A stretch of 64,000 bases of DNA. It comes from an uncultured Eubacteriales bacterium. Lineage in GTDB: Bacteria > Bacillota > Clostridia > Christensenellales > Aristaeellaceae. A program made the translations under genes and the position numbers. The notes under the pieces are model-generated. The model worked only from the letters and a program-made list of their open reading frames with translations. It had not been told where the DNA came from and did not search any database. This document shows positions 9,901 to 16,935 of the stretch, one piece after another; the stretch's first letter is position 1, and the number at the start of each line of letters is the position of its first letter. The DNA lies in contig CACXHB010000122.1 of NCBI GenBank assembly GCA_902767315.1, positions 20,572 through 84,571 on the forward strand. The letters are read 5' to 3'.

Positions 9901-9959
9901 TGGACAGCGGCCTCACCGGCGGCGCACGCATCGCCACCTACACCCTGAAGGAAATCTGA
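6906..9959 (+). CDS. GH106-like glycoside hydrolase (alpha-L-rhamnosidase-type)
   Basis: This 1017-residue enzyme opens with NEVRWWLSEGHHTDQTL and DEAGFGAAEFL, the barrel entry of GH106-type alpha-L-rhamnosidases (the W.W..G.VT....E...M...G.GG motif). A catalytic-domain region follows up to about residue 780. The C-terminal third is beta-rich and includes a galactose-binding-like domain near 880-975 (VYVNGVKAPAVDFD, then LVKPGKNEIRVEVASTL). There is no signal peptide, so a cytoplasmic enzyme acting on imported oligosaccharides is inferred. CAGGAGG lies 8 nt before ATG 6906. It has its own promoter. No transporter or regulator is adjacent, so the substrate is unknown; rhamnose specificity is a family-level guess. 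Confidence 0.75.
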   Translation: MQDLKKKLAYIEKPYRNEVRWWLSEGHHTDQTLINEVKMLDEAGFGAAEFLAMGDYGVDVSRYGWGSEEFVHDTHLILEQTTLRGMGASMTSGTNWSNANLNNITPDDKAAAKELAFVAEEVPAGGRYSRQIPRPKITQANVHEQTLIAVVAMKNLGLAADGKRTLLPTDGVVLTGQVKDGFLNWKAPEDGDYLLFSVWMQGTGQTASPSCSVNYTINYIDKYGTQALIDYWNKEVLTPSMRETLLKNGRVQLYMDSLELSTYANGGQLWGYDFMDEFKSRRGYDLAPHLPLVFKQKSMMMTAATPYVYVCQDETFFKKLINDLYQTMTDMYMENVLSPIQTWLHGVGMTLRAEISYGLPFEISEPGKYVDGIETESLEFASQIDSYRGMAGAAHIYHRLFSSETGALLAENYTKNLDFYTQIIFTQFAAGVARTVLHGYSSICGPDTPAHVWPGREGMLPIFSERFGSRQPDYRNYNDWNNMVGRYQYLLRQGKPRMDLGILRLDYTYNNAVMGMAAGTDFYDKQMMRANEGMYWKNTDLQNAGYTYDYFAPQLLKDTDCDGTLCPDGPGYQAILIYQEMLDADSAAKLLEHAKQGLKVLFVNDVTETIANGVNAHHHKAASLTPFNDGREAELEKILAEMKALPNVREISGPENALPALREMGVEPRIRFAAPNRNVLPFMREDGDTRYAYLYNCMYTEKAPITFQVELLGQGVPYAVDCWTGDVKKVGAYQHKGGRTVFTVTLNPGQATIFALDMAEKIGHVIASNASLVLEKNGKTCLAARTTGDYSALLSSGQEFRAHIEAPADIELPLWKLQVESWDAGDKVEITEDRGLGYVTREIYYDTNKTMLNAGEVKLKPWKDIPSVGPEVSGVGFYSAEFELPETWNEHNLAVFQMDSVCGSTAAVYVNGVKAPAVDFDRPEVDVTTLVKPGKNEIRVEVASTLNNRLRARGYFRDIPKMMGIIMSDNTVFGDMPEPDPDETPAEGMFAIPFEHGVVDSGLTGGARIATYTLKEI

Positions 9960-10095
9960 CCCCCGCGTCAGGAGACCGACGGGGACGCGGAGGGGGGACG
10001 CCCCCCTCCGCACCTCCCCCCGGAATCGGATTTTTCCCTTCGGGAAAATCTGATCAAAGATGGAGCGGGCCGCGGCCCGCTCCAAACCTCACCCA
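9960..10095. repeat. Composite hairpin element, copy 1 (reverse orientation)
   Basis: Lies between convergent genes. It contains a hairpin with arms GCGGAGGGGGG (9987-9997) and CCCCCCTCCGC (10001-10011), loop ACG. Next is an AT/GC stem with a one-base bulge (10029-10050, apex CCCTTCGGG). Last is a perfect 22-bp palindrome without a loop (10062-10083, centre GGGCCGCGGCCC). Read on the minus strand, the order of parts and flanks (GGGTGAGGTTTGGAG at 10079-10093) matches the copy at 56380-56490. The core box GCACCTCCCCCC is at 10010-10021 and has one extra T compared with other copies. Confidence 0.75.
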
Positions 10096-10104
10096 AAGTC
10101 CCCG

Positions 10105-10151
10105 CACAAAACAAAGCAGCCCTCCGAAACGCTTTCCACGCTTCGAAGGGC
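10105..10151 (-). terminator. Terminator of the DUF975 gene
   Basis: On the minus strand an 11-13 bp stem with GU pairs (arms 10141-10151 and 10119-10131, loop near GTGGAAA) is followed by TGCTTTGTTTTG. Confidence 0.65.
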
Positions 10152-10167
10152 CGTTTCCGTCTTCCGC

Positions 10168-10755
10168 TTAATTTGCTTCCCGCAGGCTCTCATAAAATTC
10201 CGCATGGGCCTGATCCATCCAGGTCTGCACCCACAGCGTACCTACTCCCAGGCACAGCGCGCCCACAATGGCCCAGCCGATGTAGCTCAGGTCCAGCCAG
10301 AACAGCCGGCCCTTGTTGCCCATCATCATCCGCTGACTTTCGGCGATGCACTGGCTGTAGGTATATTCCGGATGATCGCACTTGACGTAATAGCTCATGG
10401 AATAGGCGTACGCCTTCACAATGCCGGGCACAACGAACAGAAGCGACCACAGAAAGGTCTTCAGGGTAACCACCAGGCCGATGAGCAGATTCCCGGTGAA
10501 ATCCTGAGTAAAGCCCACAAACAGATTGCCCAGATCCACCTGACCCTCGCCCCGGGCCAGCCGCAGCCGCACCGTGGCCAGACCCACGCTCACCGGGCCC
10601 ATGAGAATCAGAACGCCCACCACCACATAAGAAGCTGCGCTGAGCATGGCCGAAGCGATAATCGTGGCCAGCACGGACAAAAGCCACAAACTGCCGAAAA
10701 CATTCATGCCCAGAGACGCCCGGGCCCTTCTGCGCAATTCAAAGGCAGGAATCAT
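10168..10755 (-). CDS. DUF975 family integral membrane protein
   Basis: This 195-residue protein has several hydrophobic segments and the DUF975 hallmarks: an N-terminal ELRRRARASL stretch, MGPVSVGLA, a VVPGIVKAYAYSM motif in the middle, and S..MM.G.K..LF.LDLS.IGW. The family is common in Firmicutes and of unknown function. Start chosen at ATG 10755 with AGAGGGTG upstream; longer in-frame starts (10893) lie beyond the promoter at 10789-10817 and cannot be used from it. It is monocistronic, with its own promoter and terminator. Confidence 0.85.
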   Translation of the reverse strand: MIPAFELRRRARASLGMNVFGSLWLLSVLATIIASAMLSAASYVVVGVLILMGPVSVGLATVRLRLARGEGQVDLGNLFVGFTQDFTGNLLIGLVVTLKTFLWSLLFVVPGIVKAYAYSMSYYVKCDHPEYTYSQCIAESQRMMMGNKGRLFWLDLSYIGWAIVGALCLGVGTLWVQTWMDQAHAEFYESLREAN

Positions 10756-10788
10756 CAAAGCACCCTCTCCCATTTTTTCTGTTCCTAA

Positions 10789-10817
10789 ATCATACCCCCA
10801 TCCGCAGCTGCTGTCAA
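10789..10817 (-). promoter_or_regulatory. Promoter of the DUF975 gene
   Basis: On the minus strand TTGACA (10812-10817), 17-bp spacer, TATGAT (10789-10794). Close to consensus. Confidence 0.75.
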
Positions 10818-10927
10818 GGCATTGCGAAGGTTCGTTGCATTTCCCTCTCTTGCCAAATATCCGAACGATTTTTCGGAAGAAATTGAATATCATTCGTTAA
10901 ATCGACCATCTCTTAATCCATCCGTCC

Positions 10928-10955
10928 TTGTAAATATATAATTTTCCATTATAAT
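10928..10955 (+). promoter_or_regulatory. Promoter of purB-purA
   Basis: TTGTAA (10928-10933), 16-bp spacer, TATAAT (10950-10955), 32 bp before the purB start. The leader is too short for a purine riboswitch. Confidence 0.65.
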
Positions 10956-10986
10956 GAACCATGGTAACTGCATGGAAGGAGATAAT

Positions 10987-12423
10987 ATGTCCATGAAGCC
11001 GACCTATGAAAGTCCCCTGTGTTCCCGCTACGCATCCAAAAAGATGCAGCATATCTTCTCCCCGGATTTCAAATTCTCCACCTGGCGCAGGCTGTGGATC
11101 GCCCTGGCCGAAAGCGAGAAGGAACTGGGGCTGAACATCACCCAGGCGCAGATCGACCAGATGCGCGCCCATATCGACGACATCGATTACGAACGGGTGG
11201 CCGAATACGAGAAAAACCTTCGTCACGACGTAATGGCCCACCTGCACGCCTTCGGGGATCTTTGCCCCCTGGCCATGCCCATTATCCACCTGGGCGCGAC
11301 TTCCTGCTATGTGGGCGATAACACCGACGTGATTCAGATGCGGGAAGGCCTTCTGCAGATTCGCCGCCTGCTTCTGACGGCCATCGATACCCTGGCGGAT
11401 TTTGCCGCCCGGCACCGGGACACCGCCACCCTGGCCTATACCCATTTCCAGGCCGCTCAGCCCACCACCCTGGGCAAGCGGGCCACCCTGTGGCTGCAGG
11501 ATTTTCTGATGGATCTGGAGCGGCTGGATTTTGAACTGAACCACCTGCGGCTGCTGGGCTGCAAGGGCACCACCGGTACCGGCGCGAGTTTTCTGGAGCT
11601 CTTCGGCGGCGATCAGGAAAAAGTGCGCGCCCTGGAGGGCAAAATCGCGGGCAAAATGGGCTTTGAAAAGTGCATGCCCGTTTCCGGCCAGACCTATTCC
11701 CGGAAGATCGATTCCTATGTGATGAACGTGCTTTCCGGCATTGCCCAGTCCGCCTCCAAGCTGGCCACGGACACCCGGCTGCTTTCCCATCTGAAGGAAT
11801 TCGACGAGCCCTTTGAATCCGGACAGGTGGGCTCTTCGGCCATGGCCTATAAGCGCAACCCCATGCGCAGCGAGCGCATCTGCTCCCTGGCCCGGTATAT
11901 CCTCTGCGACGCCCAGAACCCCGCCTTCACCGCCGCCACCCAGTGGCTGGAGCGCACCCTGGACGATTCCGCCAATCGCCGCATCGCCATTCCGGAAGCC
12001 TTCCTGGCCTGCGACGCCATTCTTTCCCTGGTAATCAACGTCATCTCCGGCTGCCGGGTCTATCCCCGGGTGATGGAAAAGCACCTGATGGAGGAATTGC
12101 CCTTTATGGCCTCGGAAAACATCCTCATGCGGGCCGTGGAAATGGGCGAAGACCGCCAGGCCCTGCACGAGGCCATTCGCCAGTATTCCGTGGAAACCGC
12201 CCATCACGTAAAGATGGAGGGCGGCGACAACGACCTGCTGGACAAGCTGCTGGCGGATTCCCGGTTCCATCTGGATAAGGACTCGCTTGCGGAAATCCTG
12301 AACGTACGCGCCTTTGTGGGCTGTGCGCCGGAGCAGGTGGACGCGTTCCTGGCGGAATACGTCCGGCCTGTGCTGGATGAAAACCGCGATTTTCTGGGCG
12401 CGGACGTCCAGGTAAACGTGTAA
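10987..12423 (+). CDS. purB: Adenylosuccinate lyase
   Basis: PurB cleaves SAICAR to AICAR and adenylosuccinate to AMP, releasing fumarate. The 478-residue protein has the fumarase/aspartase superfamily fold. The flexible signature loop SSAMAYKRNP (about 283-292) carries the catalytic serine, GATSCYVGDNTD is near residue 100, and a TAYTHFQAAQPTT-like histidine region is near 155. Length and motifs are those of the longer clostridial PurB type. Start at ATG 10987 after AAGGAGA; an upstream in-frame ATG at 10954 overlaps the -10 box and is excluded. purA follows 26 nt downstream, so the two AMP-branch enzymes are co-transcribed. Confidence 0.96.
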   Translation: MSMKPTYESPLCSRYASKKMQHIFSPDFKFSTWRRLWIALAESEKELGLNITQAQIDQMRAHIDDIDYERVAEYEKNLRHDVMAHLHAFGDLCPLAMPIIHLGATSCYVGDNTDVIQMREGLLQIRRLLLTAIDTLADFAARHRDTATLAYTHFQAAQPTTLGKRATLWLQDFLMDLERLDFELNHLRLLGCKGTTGTGASFLELFGGDQEKVRALEGKIAGKMGFEKCMPVSGQTYSRKIDSYVMNVLSGIAQSASKLATDTRLLSHLKEFDEPFESGQVGSSAMAYKRNPMRSERICSLARYILCDAQNPAFTAATQWLERTLDDSANRRIAIPEAFLACDAILSLVINVISGCRVYPRVMEKHLMEELPFMASENILMRAVEMGEDRQALHEAIRQYSVETAHHVKMEGGDNDLLDKLLADSRFHLDKDSLAEILNVRAFVGCAPEQVDAFLAEYVRPVLDENRDFLGADVQVNV

Positions 12424-12449
12424 TCATATTGAAAAGGAGAACCTGACTT

Positions 12450-13709
12450 ATGCTTACTGCTGTTGTTGGAATCAACTGGGGCGACGAGGGCAAGGGCCGC
12501 ATGGTGGACCTGCTTTCTCAGGATTATAAAGTAGTTTCCCGTTATCAGGGCGGCAACAACGCCGGCCACACCGTGGTCAACGACCGTGGCACCTTCATTC
12601 TGAACCTGCTGCCCTCCGGCATTCTGCGGGAGGATACCGTCAACGTCATGGGCCCCGGCATGGTCATCGACCTGGAGCACCTGTTCCACGAGACCCAGCG
12701 GCTCCGGGACGCGGGCATCGAAATCACCCCCGCGCACCTGAAGATTTCCGACCGGGCCACCGTGTGCATGCCCTATCATAAGCTCATGGACTGCCTGGAA
12801 GAGGATCGCCTGGCCGACAAAAAGTTCGGCTCCACCCGCCGGGGCATCGCGCCGGTGTACGCCGATAAGTACATGAAAAAGTCCGTGCGCATGGGCGATC
12901 TGAAGGATCTGGCCGCCCTGCGTCCCCATCTGGAGGACATCGTGGAATGGAAAAACCTCACCGTGGCCAAGGGCTACGGCGCGGATCCCATCTCCGCGGA
13001 CGAGATGATGGCCTGGCTGGAGAAGTACGGCCTGCCCTTCGTGGATTATATCTGTGATACCACCAAGTTCCTCTCCTCCGCCGACGACGTGCTCTTCGAG
13101 GCCCAGCTGGGCGCACTGCGAGACATCGATTTCGGCATCTATCCCTACACCTCCTCTTCCTCCACCATCGCCGCCTACGCGCCCGTGGGCGCGGGCATTC
13201 CCGGCCGCAAGCTGGATAAGGTAGTGGGCATCATGAAGGCCTATTCCACCTGCGTGGGCGAAGGCCCCTTCACCTGCGAACTGTTCGACGAGGCCGGCAA
13301 CGCCCTGCGGGAAGCGGGCCACGAATACGGCGCGGCCACCGGTCGTCCCCGCCGGGTGGGCGGCTTCGACGCGGTCGCCTCCCGCTACGGCGTGATGATG
13401 CAGGGCGCCACCGAAATCGCCGTCACCAAGCTGGATGTGCTGTCCTATCTGGAGGTGATTCCCGTGTGCGAAGCCTATGAGGTGGACGGCAAACTCACCA
13501 CCGATTTCCCCATGGGCGAGGATCTGAAGCGGGCCAAGCCCGTTTACCGGATGCATCCGGGCTGGAAGTGCGATATTTCCGGCTGCCGCAAGTTCGAAGA
13601 CCTGCCCGAAAACGCGCAGAAGTACGTGCGTTATCTGGAACAGGCCGCGGGCTGCAAAATCAGCTATGTCTCCGTGGGAGCGGAACGGGAAGCTTATATC
13701 GAAATGTAA
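12450..13709 (+). CDS. purA: Adenylosuccinate synthetase
   Basis: PurA condenses IMP with aspartate using GTP to form adenylosuccinate, the step before PurB in AMP synthesis. The 419-residue protein has the N-terminal GINWGDEGKG loop (residues 8-16; D12, K15) and NNAGHT (37-42) with the second catalytic histidine. TGRPRRVGGFD near residue 293 is the usual aspartate/IMP loop. AAAAGGAG precedes ATG 12450. It ends the purB-purA operon before a strong terminator. Confidence 0.97.
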   Translation: MLTAVVGINWGDEGKGRMVDLLSQDYKVVSRYQGGNNAGHTVVNDRGTFILNLLPSGILREDTVNVMGPGMVIDLEHLFHETQRLRDAGIEITPAHLKISDRATVCMPYHKLMDCLEEDRLADKKFGSTRRGIAPVYADKYMKKSVRMGDLKDLAALRPHLEDIVEWKNLTVAKGYGADPISADEMMAWLEKYGLPFVDYICDTTKFLSSADDVLFEAQLGALRDIDFGIYPYTSSSSTIAAYAPVGAGIPGRKLDKVVGIMKAYSTCVGEGPFTCELFDEAGNALREAGHEYGAATGRPRRVGGFDAVASRYGVMMQGATEIAVTKLDVLSYLEVIPVCEAYEVDGKLTTDFPMGEDLKRAKPVYRMHPGWKCDISGCRKFEDLPENAQKYVRYLEQAAGCKISYVSVGAEREAYIEM

Positions 13710-13718
13710 TTTTCTTGC

Positions 13719-13755
13719 AGGCGGGGGAAGGTCGGATGGCCTCCCCCCGTCTTTT
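13719..13755 (+). terminator. Terminator of purB-purA
   Basis: Stem GGCGGGGGAAGG (13720-13731 region) with CCTCCCCCCGTC (13740-13751), loop TCGGATGG, followed by TTTTG. Confidence 0.8.
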
Positions 13756-13764
13756 GATTGGCAG

Positions 13765-13794
13765 TTGACGTTGGCCGCTTTCTGCGCCTATAAT
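13765..13794 (+). promoter_or_regulatory. Promoter of the ABC-F / lipase operon
   Basis: TTGACG (13765-13770), 18-bp spacer, TATAAT (13789-13794). The start codon follows 38 bp downstream. Confidence 0.7.
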
Positions 13795-13831
13795 AGAGAA
13801 AAGCAGAAATTTTCTTTGATACGAGGTCAGT

Positions 13832-15718
13832 ATGGCAGAGATTACCATTTCCGCCGTCACCAAGTCCTTTGCCCAGGACCGGGTGGTGCTGGATCATGTT
13901 TCCTTTCAGGTGGACGCGGGAGAACGGGTGGGTCTGCTGGGCGGCAACGGCGCGGGCAAAACCACCCTTCTGAAAATCCTCACCGGAGAAGTGCAGCCCG
14001 ACAGCGGCTCGGCCACCGTGGCCAGGGGCCGCCGCATGGGCTACGTGGCCCAGCTGAACCGCTTTTCCAGCGAAAACACCGTGGAAGACGTGCTGGCCGG
14101 GGCCTACGCCCGGGTGCGGGAGATTTCCCGACAGCTGGATCGGGCCCACGCGGATATGTCCGCCCTTTCCCCCGCCCAGTACGACGCGCTGGAGCGGGAA
14201 TTTCAGGCCCTGGGCGGCTATGACTGGCAGACGGACCTGAACAAAATCGCCGCCGGGCTGCAAATCGGCCCGGACATGCGTGCCCGGCGCTTTTCCGAGC
14301 TTTCCGGGGGCGAGCAGACCCGGGTGTGCCTGGCGCGGCTTATTATGGAAAAAACCGACGTGCTTTTGCTGGACGAGCCCACCAACCACCTGGACATGGC
14401 TTCCCTGGAATGGCTGGAGGATTATCTGGTGCATTTCAAGGGCGCGGTGCTGGTGGTGAGCCACGACCGGTATTTTCTGGACGTGGTGGTGGACCGGATT
14501 GTGGAATTGGAAAACGGACGCGCGGAATTTTATTCCGGGAACTATTCCTTCTACGCCCGGGAAAAGGAGCTCCGCTATCAGCAGCGCATGCTCCAATATG
14601 AAAAGGAACAGGCAAAGATCAAACAACTGGAATTCCAGATCGCCCGGCTGAAGGCCTGGGGCAGCGTGTACGACAACCCCGCGCTGCATAAACGGGCCGC
14701 TTCCATGGAAAAGCGCATCGAACGCACCCGCCAGACCGACCGGCCTACCAGAGAATCCCGGCTGGAAATGGACTTCTCCTCGGAAGCCTTCCGGGCCGAC
14801 CGGGTGCTTCGGGTGGAAAACCTCGCCAAGGCCTACGACGGCCGCACGCTGTTTTCCGGCGTTACCGCGGAAATTCGGGGCGGCGGAGAAAAAGTGGCTC
14901 TGCTGGGGGGCAACGGCGCAGGCAAAACCACGTTTTTAAAGATTCTGTTGGGTCAGGAAGCCGCCGACGCGGGCTCCGCCGTTTTCGGCCCGTCGGTAAA
15001 GGTCGCGTATCTGCCCCAGGTGGTCACCTTCGAACACCCGGAGCGCACCCTGTACGATACCCTGCTGTACGAAGGCGGCTGCGACCCGCAGCAGGCCCGG
15101 GATCGCCTGGGGGCCTTCCGGTTCCGGGGGGAGGATCAATTCAAAACCGTCTCGCAGCTCTCCGGCGGCGAACGGGCCCGGCTGCGGCTTTGCCTGATTA
15201 TGCTTTCCCGGGCCAATCTGCTGATACTGGACGAACCCACCAACCATCTGGACCTGGCTTCCCGGGAATGGATCGAAGAAGCCGTTTCCCATTTTCAGGG
15301 AACGCTGCTGTTCGTCAGCCACGACCGCTATTTCGTCCGCCGGTTTGCCAACCGGGTGTGGGAAATCGACGGCGGCGCGTTCACCGATTATCCCGGGGAT
15401 TATGAGCGCTATCGCCGGGTCAAGGCCATGAACGCCCTCAAGCCCCAGGCCCCCGCCCCGGCCCAAAAACAGGAGCCTGCTCCCCAAAAGAAATCCGGTC
15501 GAGGCCCCAAAAACGAGCGCCGGCTCAACGCCCTGGAACGGGAAATCGTCAAAAGAGAGCAGGAGCTTGCCGCCTTCGACGCGCGCATGGAGGCCGCCGC
15601 CAGCGATTATGTAAAGCTGAACGAAATTCTGGCGGAAAAGGCTGCCGCTCAGGAGGAAATCGACGAACTCTACGCCCAATGGGAGGCCGCCGCCGAAGCC
15701 ATGGGTGAAAATGAATGA
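13832..15718 (+). CDS. ABC-F family ATPase (ribosome-associated type)
   Basis: This 628-residue soluble protein has two ABC domains and no membrane segment, typical of ABC-F ribosome-binding ATPases. Walker A GGNGAGKTT is at 37-45 and again near 359. Signatures LSGGEQTR (about 157) and LSGGERAR (about 443) are each followed by LDEPTNHLD. The interdomain linker (about 235-320) is charged and helical, as in the P-site tRNA interaction motif. A C-terminal coiled coil (about 560-628), as in the Uup/YdiF group, closes the protein. Housekeeping translation rescue is more likely than antibiotic resistance, but this cannot be settled from sequence. The lipase-like gene follows by 19 nt. Confidence 0.9.
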   Translation: MAEITISAVTKSFAQDRVVLDHVSFQVDAGERVGLLGGNGAGKTTLLKILTGEVQPDSGSATVARGRRMGYVAQLNRFSSENTVEDVLAGAYARVREISRQLDRAHADMSALSPAQYDALEREFQALGGYDWQTDLNKIAAGLQIGPDMRARRFSELSGGEQTRVCLARLIMEKTDVLLLDEPTNHLDMASLEWLEDYLVHFKGAVLVVSHDRYFLDVVVDRIVELENGRAEFYSGNYSFYAREKELRYQQRMLQYEKEQAKIKQLEFQIARLKAWGSVYDNPALHKRAASMEKRIERTRQTDRPTRESRLEMDFSSEAFRADRVLRVENLAKAYDGRTLFSGVTAEIRGGGEKVALLGGNGAGKTTFLKILLGQEAADAGSAVFGPSVKVAYLPQVVTFEHPERTLYDTLLYEGGCDPQQARDRLGAFRFRGEDQFKTVSQLSGGERARLRLCLIMLSRANLLILDEPTNHLDLASREWIEEAVSHFQGTLLFVSHDRYFVRRFANRVWEIDGGAFTDYPGDYERYRRVKAMNALKPQAPAPAQKQEPAPQKKSGRGPKNERRLNALEREIVKREQELAAFDARMEAAASDYVKLNEILAEKAAAQEEIDELYAQWEAAAEAMGENE

Positions 15719-15737
15719 AGCATCGGGAGAATGAAAT

Positions 15738-16826
15738 ATGAAAAAATGTCTGCGTATTCTGGCGGGATTCCTTGCGCTGGCGCTGGTCGTCTGCATGAGC
15801 GCCGCCGCGGAAGCGTCCCAGGCCCTGCCTTTTTCCGGGCCTTCCAATCAATTTGACCTTACCACCGCGCTGTACATTCTGGGCCATTACATCCAGCAGG
15901 AGGCGGACGCTACCCGCGCTTCCCTGGAAAACGCCGGCCTTACCGTGCAATTGCAGCAATATTACGATAAGCCCGTGACCGACCATTCCCACACCAGCGC
16001 CTTTACCCTGGCCACCGGCGAATCCGAAATTCGGGGCGAAACGCGCACCCTGGCGGTAATCACCGTCCGGGGCACCGGCGACGGCGAATGGTATTCCAAT
16101 TTCGATTTTGCCGGGGAATCCAAGGAAAACGCCCGCTATGCCGAAAATTTCATGGCCGCGGCCCAGGACATCTATGACATATCCGCGCCTCTGCTGGCGG
16201 AACTGGATCGGCCCGTGATCGTGGTCACCGGCTATTCCCGGGGCGCCGCCTGCGCCAATCTGCTGGGGGTGCTGCTGGACGCGGATTATCCCATGGAAGA
16301 TGTTTACGTCTATACCTTCGCCACCCCCAACACCCTCCGGAGCGAAAACGCGGGATACGACAACATTTTCAATCTGGTGAACGTCAACGACCCCATTATC
16401 CGGATGCCGCTGCCCCAGTGGGGCTTCTGCCGGGCGGGAACGGACGTGGAATTGCGGGATCCCGAACTAATCAATACCCCCATGCACCGGATGTTCCTGG
16501 CGCTTTTGGGCCTGTGCCCGGATATTTCCGCCTATTATGACGACGTGCATTCCCTTTCCGCCCCGGGACTGGCCACAGACGGCGACGGGCTTACGGCCTT
16601 CCAGCTGTTCCAGGCATTGGCGGATCTGCTTTCCGGGGACGGCGCCCTTTCCGCCGACGCGCAGCAGCTGCTGACGGAAGCCTCCGCCGGGGAAAACGAT
16701 TTCTCGGAATTTCTGCCCCTGTTCCTCTCCCTGCTGCAGCCGGACGAAACCACCCAAATGCCGGGACTGTTCGCTCAGCACATGCCGCAGGTGTATTTGG
16801 AATTGATGGGAAATCTGGCGGAATGA
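15738..16826 (+). CDS. Secreted lipase-like alpha/beta hydrolase
   Basis: This 362-residue protein starts with a signal peptide (residues 1 to about 25, LALALVVCMSAAAEA). The nucleophile elbow GYSRGAA near residue 165 matches the class 3 lipase pattern GxSxG. A downstream NVNDPI (acid, about 215) and VHSLSAP (histidine, about 270) complete a plausible triad. The segment before the elbow resembles the AVITVRGT oxyanion strand of class 3 lipases. It is co-transcribed with the ABC-F gene. The substrate is unknown; an extracellular esterase or lipase is inferred. Confidence 0.72.
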   Translation: MKKCLRILAGFLALALVVCMSAAAEASQALPFSGPSNQFDLTTALYILGHYIQQEADATRASLENAGLTVQLQQYYDKPVTDHSHTSAFTLATGESEIRGETRTLAVITVRGTGDGEWYSNFDFAGESKENARYAENFMAAAQDIYDISAPLLAELDRPVIVVTGYSRGAACANLLGVLLDADYPMEDVYVYTFATPNTLRSENAGYDNIFNLVNVNDPIIRMPLPQWGFCRAGTDVELRDPELINTPMHRMFLALLGLCPDISAYYDDVHSLSAPGLATDGDGLTAFQLFQALADLLSGDGALSADAQQLLTEASAGENDFSEFLPLFLSLLQPDETTQMPGLFAQHMPQVYLELMGNLAE

Positions 16827-16837
16827 AGAACGAAGAA

Positions 16838-16925
16838 CAGCGCGAGCCCGTCGCCGGCCATGGCCGGTGACGGGCTCGCGCCTGGGCGGGGGGACTGCGG
16901 TCCCCCCGCACCCCCCTGGGGTCTC
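16838..16925. repeat. Composite hairpin element, copy 2 (reverse orientation)
   Basis: Between the convergent lipase and MATE genes. The first part is a 42-bp near-perfect palindrome (16840-16881, centre GGCCATGGCC) with one G/T mismatch in 21-bp arms. The second is a hairpin with arms GCGGGGGGAC (16886-16895) and GTCCCCCCGC (16900-16909). It is followed by the core box GCACCCCCC (16908-16916) and GGGGTCTCC. Confidence 0.78.
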
Positions 16926-16935
16926 CTCTTTCGAC

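Noticed and set aside
10894..10986. Possible purine riboswitch before purB
   Set aside because: The leader after the promoter is only about 30 nt and no aptamer pattern is present.
13832..15718. Antibiotic-resistance ABC-F (Msr/Vga/Optr type)
   Set aside because: The linker and coiled-coil tail look like the housekeeping Uup/YdiF type, and there is no mobile-element context.
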